A stretch of 64,000 nucleotides of DNA from Rhodocyclaceae bacterium (GTDB taxonomy: Bacteria > Pseudomonadota > Gammaproteobacteria > Burkholderiales > Rhodocyclaceae). Where the stretch lies: positions 744,001-808,000 of the forward strand of contig JADKDD010000001.1 of assembly GCA_016718525.1 (NCBI GenBank), written 5' to 3'. Made by a program: the position numbers and the translations under genes. Under the pieces are notes generated by a model. It was not told where the DNA came from, searched no databases, and worked only from the letters and a program-made list of their open reading frames with translations. Shown here piece by piece: positions 17,810 through 26,543 of the stretch (the stretch's first letter is position 1; every line of letters begins with the position of its first letter).

Positions 17810-18822
17810 TACCAACGCACCGTCCAACCGCGCCGGAACGACAGCCCGGCCAGTAAAACAATTGGCCATAGCAGCCAATAGCCGGCATCGCGCCAGCGCA
17901 CCGCGCTGGTACTCGCACGGGCTTGCTCGAGGTGGCTATCAATCTTGCGTTGCACCGAGACGACATCATCGTTGTCCAAAGTCAGCGGAACGTAAGTCCC
18001 GCTGATGCTGGTCGCAAAATCGATCAAGCTATCCGGGTTGAACGCGGTTGCCTTGCCTGTCGGACGCATCGATTCGCTTCCAATGCCCCACACGAGTCGA
18101 CGTGGGCTCGACGCGAGCTCGCGATGCCGGGTTTCATTTACGTTGCGAGCGTTATCGGCAGCCTGAACCCGTGCCGCAGCTGAACTCTCGACGCTGTCGG
18201 TCAGCAGCACGACTGAACCTGGTACCGGATCCTTGGCCAACATGGCGTCGGCGAACAACAGCGCTGTATCGGTGCGCTTGCCATCGTGCGGCAAGAGATT
18301 GGTTTCCAGCAGGTCCACATAGCTGACAAGAATTTTTCCGTCATCAGTCAACGGCAGCACCATATGTGCCGAGCCACGATATACGATCAGTGCGGTCCGC
18401 GCACCTTGCCGCAATGCCAGCAGATCGCGGATTTTTTGTTTTGCACGGATTAACCGTGTCGGCTGCACATCGACCGAATTCATCGATGGACTCAAATCAA
18501 GAGCGATGATCAGAGGCGCCCGATCTTCTACAAATGGCGGCGGTTCGCGTTGCCAGGTTGGTCCGGCCAAAGCAAACCCCGCCAGTGCCAACGCCAATGT
18601 CATGGTCAGTCGTGGTTCAAGTCGCCAACCGCTTGCGCGATTCAGGGTCAGGTGGTTCAGCAAATGCGGCGCAATTACGCCGCGCCAAATCCGCTCGGCC
18701 GAGTGACGCTCCAGCAATGCCCAATAGAACGCTATTGCCAGCGGTAGCAACAGGAGCCACGCCGGACGCAGAAAGTGGAACTCGGCCCACTCAGCAGGCA
18801 ACAATGATAAGAACTCACTCAT
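17809..18822 (-). CDS. batB: VWA-domain membrane protein (BatB-like)
   Basis: 337 residues. N-terminal membrane helices at about 20-36 and 72-88, a von Willebrand A domain starting at about 103 with MIDAS residues D109-x-S111-x-S113 (ALDLSPSM), an RTDTALLFAD threonine loop and VVLLTDSVES, and a C-terminal membrane helix near 312-330 (AGYWLLWPIVLLAGLSF). The metal site looks complete. It overlaps the upstream VWA gene by 8 bp and the downstream TPR gene by 1 bp. Confidence 0.9.
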   Translation of the reverse strand: MSEFLSLLPAEWAEFHFLRPAWLLLLPLAIAFYWALLERHSAERIWRGVIAPHLLNHLTLNRASGWRLEPRLTMTLALALAGFALAGPTWQREPPPFVEDRAPLIIALDLSPSMNSVDVQPTRLIRAKQKIRDLLALRQGARTALIVYRGSAHMVLPLTDDGKILVSYVDLLETNLLPHDGKRTDTALLFADAMLAKDPVPGSVVLLTDSVESSAAARVQAADNARNVNETRHRELASSPRRLVWGIGSESMRPTGKATAFNPDSLIDFATSISGTYVPLTLDNDDVVSVQRKIDSHLEQARASTSAVRWRDAGYWLLWPIVLLAGLSFRRGWTVRW

Positions 18823-19897
18823 GACGCATTCGCCGCCAGGTCGCGCTCAGCATCAAGAGCAGCTGCAATATTCCCATCAGCGCTACGGCCAACCCTAATG
18901 GCCATTGAAACAGCGGATGGCGGGCGCGATAACTGAGCGTTTGGAAGTCCTGCTTTTCAAGCGCGTCGAGGCGCTGGTAGATCGCCGCCAACTGGCGCTG
19001 ATCGGTGCCCAGCGCGAAGCTGCCGTGACCGATTCTGGCGATGTCCTGCAGTGTCGCCAACTGTACTTTTTCATTACCTCGAGTGGCCGGATCGCCGATG
19101 GCCACAGCGTGCATGGTTACGCCACGCTGATCGGCGATGGTGGCCGCAGTTTCAGGCGGAATCTTGCTGCCGGTATCGTTGCCATCGGAGAGTACGATCA
19201 TCACTTTGTGCCTGGCATCGCTGGCAGCGAACATTTTGATGGCCAGTCCGATCGCATCTCCAATTTTGGTACGCGCGCCGGCCATGCCGACTTGCAGTTC
19301 GGCAAGCATCTGGCGAAGTAGTTCGTGGTCAAGCGTGAATGGCACATGAACATAGGCGCCGTCGCCGAACACCACCAAACCAATCCGGTCGCCCGTTCGG
19401 GTGGCGATGAACTGATCCAGCACTTGCTTGACCGCAGCGAGGCGCTGCATGCGTTTGCCGCTCTCGCCCGGAAAATCAGTTTCGTCCATCGACTGCGAAA
19501 TATCCACGGCCAGCAACAAATCACGCCCCGGTTGGATACGCTCAACGGGTGGGTCAACCCACTGTGGCCTTGCCAGCGCTGCCAGCAACAATAACCAAAC
19601 CAGAATGCTTGTGCTCCGCTCGAACCAGCCGCGCTGCAACACCACCGCGCCGGAACTGGGCGTGGCGCGGGCTGCGGCAGCGACCTCGGTGAAGAAGGGC
19701 ACGTGTATCGCCTCGAAACGGCTTTGAAACGGTTTGCCCAGTGCCGTGAGTAGCACGGGCAGCGGCGCCAGAAAAAACAACACCGGATAGGCAAACTCAA
19801 GGGCGCCGGTCGGAAACGACATCGACCAGCTGGTGCGCGTTAACAGCTGCTCGAGCATAATGGTGAAGCTGGTCAGGAAATCGCCAAGCCAATTCAT
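18815..19897 (-). CDS. batA: VWA-domain membrane protein (BatA-like)
   Basis: 360 residues from the ATG at 19897, which forms an ATGA overlap with the DUF4381 gene; a longer frame to 19936 would run into that gene. Membrane helices at about 33-53 and 96-109, a VWA domain with MIDAS D132-x-S134-x-S136 (AVDISQSM), TKIGDAIGLAIK and MIVLSDGNDTGS, and a C-terminal helix at about 335-352. The MIDAS is intact, so a divalent-metal-dependent protein contact, probably with the other operon products, is expected. Confidence 0.92.
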   Translation of the reverse strand: MNWLGDFLTSFTIMLEQLLTRTSWSMSFPTGALEFAYPVLFFLAPLPVLLTALGKPFQSRFEAIHVPFFTEVAAAARATPSSGAVVLQRGWFERSTSILVWLLLLAALARPQWVDPPVERIQPGRDLLLAVDISQSMDETDFPGESGKRMQRLAAVKQVLDQFIATRTGDRIGLVVFGDGAYVHVPFTLDHELLRQMLAELQVGMAGARTKIGDAIGLAIKMFAASDARHKVMIVLSDGNDTGSKIPPETAATIADQRGVTMHAVAIGDPATRGNEKVQLATLQDIARIGHGSFALGTDQRQLAAIYQRLDALEKQDFQTLSYRARHPLFQWPLGLAVALMGILQLLLMLSATWRRMRHE

Positions 19898-20448
19898 GCT
19901 GTTGGGCGCCCTGAAACGCGATGCTGCTTTATCCATTCGGTCACGTAATCGAAAGCGGCTTCCAAGTCGCTACGATATGCAGTCGCGATCTCATCGGTCG
20001 CCGCGAAATTGGCGTAGGGTCCGCGAGAAAGTAGCGTGGCAACCGCTGCGCTTGGACGTGTCGTCGCCTGTTTGCTCAGGTGTTCAATCCACGCGGTACC
20101 ACTCAGGGCGGCGACTTGCTCGCGCGCGGCACCGTGCAGAGCCACGCGACGGAGCAGGCTGGCCAGGGCGCTGATGCGCTGATGCGGCGGAGCGATGGAC
20201 TGCGGGCCTTCCCGTAGCGCGGCCAGTTCCCAAAGCGCTTGGCGGCGATAGGCATTGGCCCGCCAGCGTCGCCACAATTTGATCATTGCCATCATGACCA
20301 ACAAAAGCACTGTACCGCCGACGAAATACCAACCCGGTGCAGGTGGCCAGAATGCGGGTGCGCTTGGTTCAACGATGTCATGCAGTTGTTGCAGCGCTGT
20401 GCCGATACGTTCAGCGCTGGCGGCGGCTGTAGAAGCTGGATTGCTCAT
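19894..20448 (-). CDS. DUF4381 membrane protein of the MoxR/VWA operon
   Basis: 184 residues. QQLHDIVEPSAPAFWPPAPGWYFVGGTVLLLVMMAMIKLWRRW gives the DUF4381 signature: a Pro/Trp-rich segment followed by a single membrane helix at about 40-58, then a basic helical cytoplasmic region. DUF4381 genes lie between DUF58 and VWA genes in many proteobacterial MoxR operons; their biochemical role is unknown. It starts 9 bp after the DUF58 stop and overlaps the BatA-like start. Confidence 0.85.
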   Translation of the reverse strand: MSNPASTAAASAERIGTALQQLHDIVEPSAPAFWPPAPGWYFVGGTVLLLVMMAMIKLWRRWRANAYRRQALWELAALREGPQSIAPPHQRISALASLLRRVALHGAAREQVAALSGTAWIEHLSKQATTRPSAAVATLLSRGPYANFAATDEIATAYRSDLEAAFDYVTEWIKQHRVSGRPTA

Positions 20449-20457
20449 TCGCCGGCC

Positions 20458-21399
20458 CTACGCAGCACGTTGACGGAAACCAAGCACCTGACGCAGCTGC
20501 CGCGCCACATCGCCGCTGGTATCGATCGGCAGGACAGGGATGGTGAGTTCATGACGAATGTGGTCGAGACTTTCGAGCCGGCGCTGCTGGATCGCCGCGA
20601 TGCCACTACGTGTGGCGGTATCGGCCGTGTCGATCTGGACTTGCAAATGCGTGTCGCTAACTACAAAGTGGCGTCGGGCAGGCATCGCCAGCGCAGCGAC
20701 ATCGTGCACCAGCGCAGCAATGACATCATTGTGACGGGCAATGCGCTTGACGATGCCACGCGTGTCGGCGTCGATTCCCTGAAAATCACTAATCACCACG
20801 ACAATCCAGTCGTGGGCTGCGCGGCGTGCCACACCTTCGAGGACGGCATTGAGTTGCCCCCGATGGTGTTGAATGCCACCATCGACGCGCAATGCCGCAT
20901 TTTGTTTTACCAGTGCCTCTAGAACGTGAATCAATGTGCGCCGGTTGCGGTGAGGGTCGACTTCAATTACTTCGCTGTCGTTAAACGCCACCACGCCCAC
21001 CCGATCACCGGCATCGACGACCTGCCAGGCGATGATCGCAGCGAGCTCAGTGGCGGTGACCGACTTCATCTGCACTTGCGTTCCGAAAAACATCGCCAGA
21101 CGTTGATCGACCACCAGCAAGACCGGACGTTCGCGTTCTTCGGTATAAACCCGTAGATGTGGTTTTTGTGTCCGTGCGGTGACCTTCCAGTCAATGCTGC
21201 GAACATCGTCACCTGGCCGGTAGGCACGCAATTCTTCAAAGCTCAGACCGCGTCCGCGCAATCGTGTACTGCACCGTCCGATCAAGGCACTGCCGCTCGG
21301 CTGCTTGCCAAGCAGACTAAAGCCGCGTGCCGCGTATTGCAGCGCGACCAACTCCTGCAGCGTGGTGTAAACGCCAACCGTCGCGGATTTCACCGGCAT
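20458..21399 (-). CDS. DUF58 protein
   Basis: 313 residues with the DUF58 core RLRGRGLSFEELRAYRPGDDVRSIDWKVTARTQKPHLRVYTEERERPVLLVVDQ, in which the last part starts a degenerate VWA-like fold (VVDQRLAMFF lacks the full DxSxS site). DUF58 proteins are constant partners of MoxR ATPases. The gene is separated from moxR by a 295-bp structured gap, unlike the tight spacing of the rest of the operon, so a separate promoter or a processing site may exist there. Confidence 0.92.
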   Translation of the reverse strand: MPVKSATVGVYTTLQELVALQYAARGFSLLGKQPSGSALIGRCSTRLRGRGLSFEELRAYRPGDDVRSIDWKVTARTQKPHLRVYTEERERPVLLVVDQRLAMFFGTQVQMKSVTATELAAIIAWQVVDAGDRVGVVAFNDSEVIEVDPHRNRRTLIHVLEALVKQNAALRVDGGIQHHRGQLNAVLEGVARRAAHDWIVVVISDFQGIDADTRGIVKRIARHNDVIAALVHDVAALAMPARRHFVVSDTHLQVQIDTADTATRSGIAAIQQRRLESLDHIRHELTIPVLPIDTSGDVARQLRQVLGFRQRAA

Positions 21400-21463
21400 G
21401 AAATTACTCGTTCGGAGTGACCCGTGACAGACGATCGGAGCGAGCTGATTTCCGCAGCGACGC

Positions 21464-21484
21464 GGACAGGGTCTTGTCCTGTCC
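21464..21484. repeat. Inverted repeat in the moxR-DUF58 gap
   Basis: GGACAGG and CCTGTCC, perfect 7-bp arms separated by 7 nt. It lies upstream of DUF58 in the transcript and could form a leader hairpin. No T-run follows on either strand, so an intrinsic terminator is unlikely. Confidence 0.5.
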
Positions 21485-21565
21485 CGTCCTGCTGCGCAGT
21501 TATCTCATCAGTCACCTTCCCTTGCAGGGCGCGCAAAGGCCTGCATGCCTGTGCCGTTCCGCAGG

Positions 21566-21583
21566 CGTGGCGCATGCGCCACG
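21566..21583. repeat. Perfect 18-bp palindrome in the moxR-DUF58 gap
   Basis: CGTGGCGCATGCGCCACG is fully self-complementary. It sits next to a G-rich tract (21599-21625) resembling a degenerate intergenic repeat and may serve as a protein-binding site, an mRNA-processing hairpin or a repeat relic. It is the strongest palindrome in the gap. Confidence 0.6.
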
Positions 21584-21694
21584 AAACCCCTGCTCCACCC
21601 CGGGCGAGGGACGGGGAGTGGGGGTGATCAATTTTGTCTTTTTTTTGTCGTTTCATCGTCTGCCAAGGGATCATCCGTCGCTACATAAAAAACT

Positions 21695-22687
21695 TCAAAT
21701 CACTGCGACGCGTGCCAATACCTCGTCGATTACTCGATCCGCGGTAATGCTAGCCGCGCTGGCTTCGTAACTCAGTACCAGACGGTGGCGCAACACGTCA
21801 TGCGCAATCGCTTGCACATCGTCAGGTGTGACATGGTCGCGTCCGTCCAGCCAGGCGTGTGCACGAGCACAGCGGTCCAAGCCGAGGGCACCGCGCGGGC
21901 TGGCACCGAACTCGATCCACGTAGCAAGCTCGGCTGAGTAATTTTCGGGTTGGCGGGTGGCCTGCACCAGATCGACTATGTAGGTATCGATTGCCGGTGC
22001 AACGTGAATCTTTCTCACTGCATCGCGAGCGGCGAGTACGGTACTTTGCGCCATGGTGGCTTGGCTTGACGGCGTGTCGCCGGCACCAACTGGCGGGTTA
22101 CCAGACTCCTCACCGCGCACCAATCGGACAATATCGATCTCGGCTGCATGCGATGGATAACCAACCTTCACATGCATCAGGAAGCGGTCCATTTGCGCCT
22201 CGGGTAGCGGGTAGGTGCCTTCCTGCTCGATCGGATTTTGCGTTGCCATCACCAGAAAAATTTCCGGCAAAGGATGCGTGGTACCAGCCACGGTCACCTG
22301 ACGCTCTTCCATGGCTTCAAGCAATGCTGCTTGAACCTTGGCAGGGGCACGATTAATTTCGTCGGCCAACACCAGATTGGCAAATATCGGACCCGGTTCA
22401 AAGCGAAATATGCCGCGCCCATCTTCCTGATGGTAAATTTCCGCGCCGGTAATGTCCGATGGCAACAAGTCAGGTGTGAATTGCACGCGCGCGAGTTTGC
22501 CGTCGAGTTCGCGCGCCAATGACTTGACGGCACGCGTTTTGGCCAGACCGGGTAGGCCTTCAACCAAAAGATGTCCATTGGCGAGCAAGCCAATCAATAG
22601 CCGTTCAACGAGTGATTCCTGTCCGATAACCGAGGCGGACATTCGCGTGCGCAGCGTGGCGAAAGCATCAAGGGTGGAGGTTGGCAT
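21695..22687 (-). CDS. MoxR-family AAA+ ATPase
   Basis: 330 residues from the ATG at 22687 (MPTSTLDAF), chosen because the domain starts there; the longer frame to 22840 adds an unconserved Cys/Trp-rich leader. Walker A GLPGLAKT at 44-51, Walker B LVLADE at 105-110, sensor 1 ATQNPIEQEG and a C-terminal lid domain ending at RVAVI. MoxR ATPases chaperone the assembly of metal- or cofactor-containing complexes with VWA proteins, here those encoded just downstream. Residues about 199-207 are encoded by a 24-bp match to the dispersed repeat, in a surface loop after RLVRGEES. Confidence 0.93.
   Translation of the reverse strand: MPTSTLDAFATLRTRMSASVIGQESLVERLLIGLLANGHLLVEGLPGLAKTRAVKSLARELDGKLARVQFTPDLLPSDITGAEIYHQEDGRGIFRFEPGPIFANLVLADEINRAPAKVQAALLEAMEERQVTVAGTTHPLPEIFLVMATQNPIEQEGTYPLPEAQMDRFLMHVKVGYPSHAAEIDIVRLVRGEESGNPPVGAGDTPSSQATMAQSTVLAARDAVRKIHVAPAIDTYIVDLVQATRQPENYSAELATWIEFGASPRGALGLDRCARAHAWLDGRDHVTPDDVQAIAHDVLRHRLVLSYEASAASITADRVIDEVLARVAVI
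22069..22092 (-). repeat. REP-like repeat inside moxR (copy 5)
   Basis: On the minus strand, CAGTTGGTGCCG then GCGACACGCCGT: the same length and ends as the intergenic units with four changes. It is in frame with moxR and read in the sense direction, encoding part of PVGAGDTPS. Confidence 0.65.
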
Positions 22688-22905
22688 GGTGGTGTGAACC
22701 TGATGAGATGAAGGTTTAAAGTAGCAAGGATAAGGCGGATTAAGTACTTTGCGACACGAGCACCAAGGTTGAATAGCTGCCATGCTTTGAACAAGGCGGT
22801 TTGATACACTTGAAACCCTGTGTCGTGAGTGGGGTTGCACGCGAAATCAGTCAGCCGGTCGCAGCCGAATGTGAACTTGATTATCAATGAGATGGGGGAA
22901 GCTAC

Positions 22906-24036
22906 ATGTCCACAACCGCGCTTTTGGTGTCGACGCGCAAGGGTGCCTGGATCTTCCGCGCCGATGCAACGCGGACAACTTGGGAGATTGACGGCCCACA
23001 TTTTCTTGGTCACATCATTAGTCACATGGTGCTTGATCCACGCGACCAAACGACACTGTTGGCTGCGGCGAAAACCGGTCATCTTGGTCCTACCGTGTTC
23101 AGGTCCACCGACTGGGGGCGCAACTGGCAGGAAGCTGTCCAACCACCGGCATTTGCAAAGGTTCCGGAAGGCGAGAGCGGTCGTTCGGTTGATCACACTT
23201 TTTGGCTGACCCCGGCAAACAGTAATGAGCCTGGTGTTTGGTACGCGGGTACTTCGCCGCAGGGATTGTTCCGTTCAGCGGACGGTGGCGTCACTTGGAC
23301 AGAATTGCCGAGCGTGAACGACAGCCTGAAGTTTCGAGAGTGGATGGGCAGTGAAAAGGACGGTACGCCGGACGGTCCGAAGTTGCACTCAATCATCGTC
23401 GATCCACGTGATTCGAATCACCTCTACTTTGGCATGTCAGGCGGCGGCGTGCACGAGTCGCTTGATCGTGGCGTGACATGGCGGGTGCTGATCAACGGCA
23501 TGGAGGTACCCGAGGGCTTTGACTTTGATGTCGCCAATCCTGCCTTTCATGATCCGCACTGCCTGCGGATCTGTCCAAACGATCCCGATCGCATTTACCA
23601 ACAAAACCACAGCGGCATTTATCGCATTGATCGTCCCTCGGACCATTGGGTTCGTATCGGCAGAAATATGCCATCGGCAGTCGGTGATATTGGTTTTACG
23701 ATGACCGTACATCCGCGTGACGCCAACACGGCATGGGTATTTCCGATGGATGGCAGTTCGGTATGGCCCCGAACCAGTCCCGATGGAAAGCCAGCCGTCT
23801 ATGTGACCCGTGACAGTGGAGCAACCTGGCAGCGCCAGGACGCTGGCATGCCTGCGGAGCAAGCCTGGTGGACTGTCAAACGCCAGGCAATGTGCTGCGA
23901 CGCCCACGAGTCGGTTGGGCTGTATTTTGGTACTACCAGCGGTGAGTTGTGGTTCAGCGCCGACGAAGGTCTCAGGTGGCGTTGCATTGCCCGGCATTTG
24001 CCCGAAATCTACGCGGTCGAAGCGGCTGTTTTCTAG
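22906..24036 (+). CDS. BNR/Asp-box beta-propeller protein (sialidase-like fold)
   Basis: 376 residues, no signal peptide, preceded by a GGGGGAA ribosome-binding site. At least five Asp-box repeats are visible: RSTDWGRNWQ, RSADGGVTWTE, ESLDRGVTWRV, TRDSGATWQR and SADEGLRWRC. These mark the WD40/YVTN/BNR-like propeller seen in sialidases and Vps10 proteins, but the catalytic Arg triad of sialidases is not evident, so hydrolase activity should not be assumed. A MoaD/ThiS-like gene follows after 12 bp and is probably co-transcribed. It is divergent from moxR. Confidence 0.85.
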   Translation: MSTTALLVSTRKGAWIFRADATRTTWEIDGPHFLGHIISHMVLDPRDQTTLLAAAKTGHLGPTVFRSTDWGRNWQEAVQPPAFAKVPEGESGRSVDHTFWLTPANSNEPGVWYAGTSPQGLFRSADGGVTWTELPSVNDSLKFREWMGSEKDGTPDGPKLHSIIVDPRDSNHLYFGMSGGGVHESLDRGVTWRVLINGMEVPEGFDFDVANPAFHDPHCLRICPNDPDRIYQQNHSGIYRIDRPSDHWVRIGRNMPSAVGDIGFTMTVHPRDANTAWVFPMDGSSVWPRTSPDGKPAVYVTRDSGATWQRQDAGMPAEQAWWTVKRQAMCCDAHESVGLYFGTTSGELWFSADEGLRWRCIARHLPEIYAVEAAVF

Positions 24037-24048
24037 TCCTGCTTTTAC

Positions 24049-24306
24049 ATGAAAGTATTGATTCCGGGTGCCTTGCGCTCGTACACGCAAAGCCATGAGG
24101 CTGCGGCCCATGGGGCAACGTTGGATGAGGCGCTGGAAGACCTCGATCGTCAGTACCCCGGAATTCGTTTTCGTGTGATTGACGAGCAAGGCAAAGTCCG
24201 GCGGCACATTCGCATCTTTGTGAATGGAGCCTCGGCGGAATCGCTCTCGATGCACATGCAGCCAAGCGATGAAGTAATACTGGTCCAGGCATTAAGTGGT
24301 GGTTAG
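24049..24306 (+). CDS. MoaD/ThiS-family ubiquitin-like sulfur carrier protein
   Basis: 85 residues. Short beta-grasp protein with the sequence KVLIPGALRSYT at the start, FVNGASAES in the middle and a C-terminal LVQALSGG. The terminal Gly-Gly is the site that is adenylated and thiocarboxylated in MoaD and ThiS. No moaE, moeB, thiF, thiG or other molybdopterin or thiamine gene is in the window; its only obvious partner is the propeller gene 12 bp upstream. The family is confident; the pathway is unknown. Confidence 0.9.
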   Translation: MKVLIPGALRSYTQSHEAAAHGATLDEALEDLDRQYPGIRFRVIDEQGKVRRHIRIFVNGASAESLSMHMQPSDEVILVQALSGG

Positions 24307-24357
24307 ACCTGCGCATAAACTGCAAGCGTCCGTCCAATCCAAATGGTGCCGTGAGCA

Positions 24358-25437
24358 ATGAAAAATCAACTTATCAGTTGCTTGATGTTGATTGCGACCT
24401 TGGTGGCCAATGTTGGACTTGCCCAACCCTCGCCGTCGCTTGTCTGTGCTGACAAGGACATCAAGTGCGCTCGTAAAGCCTTAAAAAATCACGCCGCGGG
24501 AAGGAACGATACATGGCGTGCAGCTTTATCTCTGCCGATCGCCGAACGCATTGGACCTGCGCCGGCAAGTCTGGTTGAATTTATCGTGCTGGACAACATC
24601 GCCAATGAGTATCCCGACAGGCCGACTGCTGCGACCATGGATGAAAATCTTGTTGCCGACGTCAAGGCCGCACTTGCAGAACTGCCGCCTAAACTCCGCG
24701 ACATTTTTGACCGGCGCCTGGTCGGTCTGTATTTTGTGAATGGACTGGGTGGTACGGGCTATACCGACTACGTTTATGACAAAAACCGGAACCCCGTGGC
24801 AGCTTTTATTATTTTCGACGCAGCAGTTCTTGCCCAAAAGACCGCCAATGAATGGGCAACGTGGAAAGAGAACACACCGTTCAAACCAGACCCGGTTTAT
24901 CGACTCCAGGCGCGTATCGAAAACGATAGCAACGACAACCGGAAGAACGCCATCCAGTACATTCTGTTGCATGAACTTGGGCACGTTTTCTCGGTTGGCA
25001 AACGTATTCATCCACCCTGGAACATCGAGCCGAAGGACGTAGACCAACAGGCGGTCTATCCTTTTTTCAATGTATCCTGGAAACCGGATCGAGCGCAGAA
25101 CAGATACACGACCAATTTTGAGGAAGTTCTGCCACAGAGGCGCAACACTGTCTATTACTTCGGCGCCAAGCTAGCCGCATACGACATGTTGCCGACCTAT
25201 CAGAATCTCGTGCAGACGAATTTTCCGTCACTTTATGCGGCTACACATCCTGGAGACGATTTCGCTGAATCGTTTGCAAGTTATGTCCACGTGGTGATGA
25301 TGAAACGACCGTGGGAAATTGAGATTTCGTTCGGTCAAGAGGTTGTCTTTACGCTAGGACCTTGCTGGGGCGAGTCGCGCTGCGCTAAAAAGCAGGTGGT
25401 TTTGGAGCGTCTGCTCTATGACGCCGGAGCGTTTTAG
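24358..25437 (+). CDS. Secreted putative zinc metallopeptidase (HExxH)
   Basis: 359 residues with a signal peptide at 1-22 (ending GLAQ). The segment YILLHELGHVFSVGKRIH holds the zinc motif H205-E-x-x-H209, and a later DDFAESFASYVH (E304) could supply the third ligand, as in gluzincin-type sites. I recognise no named family. Four Cys residues (C30, C37 and a pair near the C-terminus in GPCWGESRCAKK) suggest disulfides, as expected for a periplasmic or exported protein. It is separated by 51 bp from the MoaD-like gene. Zinc binding is likely; peptidase activity is inference. Confidence 0.7.
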   Translation: MKNQLISCLMLIATLVANVGLAQPSPSLVCADKDIKCARKALKNHAAGRNDTWRAALSLPIAERIGPAPASLVEFIVLDNIANEYPDRPTAATMDENLVADVKAALAELPPKLRDIFDRRLVGLYFVNGLGGTGYTDYVYDKNRNPVAAFIIFDAAVLAQKTANEWATWKENTPFKPDPVYRLQARIENDSNDNRKNAIQYILLHELGHVFSVGKRIHPPWNIEPKDVDQQAVYPFFNVSWKPDRAQNRYTTNFEEVLPQRRNTVYYFGAKLAAYDMLPTYQNLVQTNFPSLYAATHPGDDFAESFASYVHVVMMKRPWEIEISFGQEVVFTLGPCWGESRCAKKQVVLERLLYDAGAF

Positions 25438-25439
25438 GC

Positions 25440-25459
25440 ACCCGATTGGCAAATCGGGT
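25440..25459. terminator. Bidirectional hairpin between convergent genes
   Basis: ACCCGATT, loop GGCA, AATCGGGT: a perfect 8-bp stem immediately after the plus-strand metallopeptidase stop and before the convergent acyltransferase stop. There is only a short CTTT downstream, so it is a weak but well-placed transcription terminator candidate. Confidence 0.6.
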
Positions 25460-25484
25460 ACTTTAGGCCGAACCCGCGTCGAAG

Positions 25485-26543
25485 TTACCTGCCCGCAGAT
25501 GCACCGGAGGTAACTGCCGGCAAGGTCCCGCGAAAAGTGCTACGCAGTCGTGCTTGCAACGGCTGGTCAACAAATGTGTAGAACAGTGCCCCGGCAAAGA
25601 CGCTCAACAGCCAACCGATGACCATGCCGCCAGCTTGGACCATTGGTTGATCAGCGGCGATACGCGTAAACGCTGCATTGACCACTAACAGAATCGGAAA
25701 ATGCACCAGGAAAACCGAATAGGAAATATCAGAAAGCCAGCAGACCAATCGACCTTTTCCGCAACTCATGAGCGATCCGTGACGCAATGCAAGCCACAAC
25801 AAGCCGGAGATGAGCAACGCCAGCGCGAATCGTTCGCGAAAATCGACGAACAGGGCCGCCACGCTCATAAAGGTAACAGCAACGATATACCAATGTAACC
25901 TGCCATTGCTCAGTCCGGTCAGTACCCCCAGACCATAGGCGCCAAAAAAATACAGGCCCAAAGCATCAAACTCCGGCAACCGGTTGAAAATGAGTGCAGA
26001 CAGGCTGGTCAACACCAGTACCGGACCGGCCAGCGACCACTCAAATCGATCCGCCAACCAAACCAGGACGAGAAAAGTTGCAAACAGCTGGAAGTCGATG
26101 GCCGGGTACCATAAGCCTGCAGACAGCGATTCAAAGCCAAACAATTTATGGACGAGGAATAGATGGGCGGCCACCTGAATCAGCTCTGGAGGTTGTGAGT
26201 CGAGGCCGTCGGTGGTCAAGTTATCGGCGATCAGGTAGGCAAGGATTGACAACAAAATTACGATCGGGAGTGGCGCAGCCAGCCGCAAGAAACGTTGCGT
26301 CAGCAAAGGACCAACGGTCTTGCCATTGACCGTCATCGCGTGACCACGGACAGCAAGGAAGCCCGCGACCACGAGAAAAACTTGTACGGCATAGCGTCCA
26401 TCGTTGTAAAGCCAACGAATGAGATCCGGCGCCAAGGGAAGTGCCACATCAGACATCGGACCGTAATACGCAAGGTGATGCCAAACGATCAACTGCGAAG
26501 CGAGCGCTTTGAGAAAATCAACTAATGGCAATCGACTACGCAT
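25485..26543 (-). CDS. Acyltransferase family 3 membrane protein
   Basis: 352 residues with about ten membrane helices. LPLVDFLKALASQLIVWHHLAYYG at the N-terminus gives the acyltransferase-3 motif with the likely catalytic His pair, and YSVFLVHFPILLV near the C-terminal third is the other conserved helix. Such enzymes O-acetylate or succinylate surface polysaccharides, lipids or small compounds. No polysaccharide cluster is adjacent, so the substrate is open. Confidence 0.88.
   Translation of the reverse strand: MRSRLPLVDFLKALASQLIVWHHLAYYGPMSDVALPLAPDLIRWLYNDGRYAVQVFLVVAGFLAVRGHAMTVNGKTVGPLLTQRFLRLAAPLPIVILLSILAYLIADNLTTDGLDSQPPELIQVAAHLFLVHKLFGFESLSAGLWYPAIDFQLFATFLVLVWLADRFEWSLAGPVLVLTSLSALIFNRLPEFDALGLYFFGAYGLGVLTGLSNGRLHWYIVAVTFMSVAALFVDFRERFALALLISGLLWLALRHGSLMSCGKGRLVCWLSDISYSVFLVHFPILLVVNAAFTRIAADQPMVQAGGMVIGWLLSVFAGALFYTFVDQPLQARLRSTFRGTLPAVTSGASAGR

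Noticed and set aside
17810..17878. Longer start of the TPR gene
   Set aside because: It would overlap the VWA gene by 70 bp; the TAATG junction at 17807-17811 is the more natural start.
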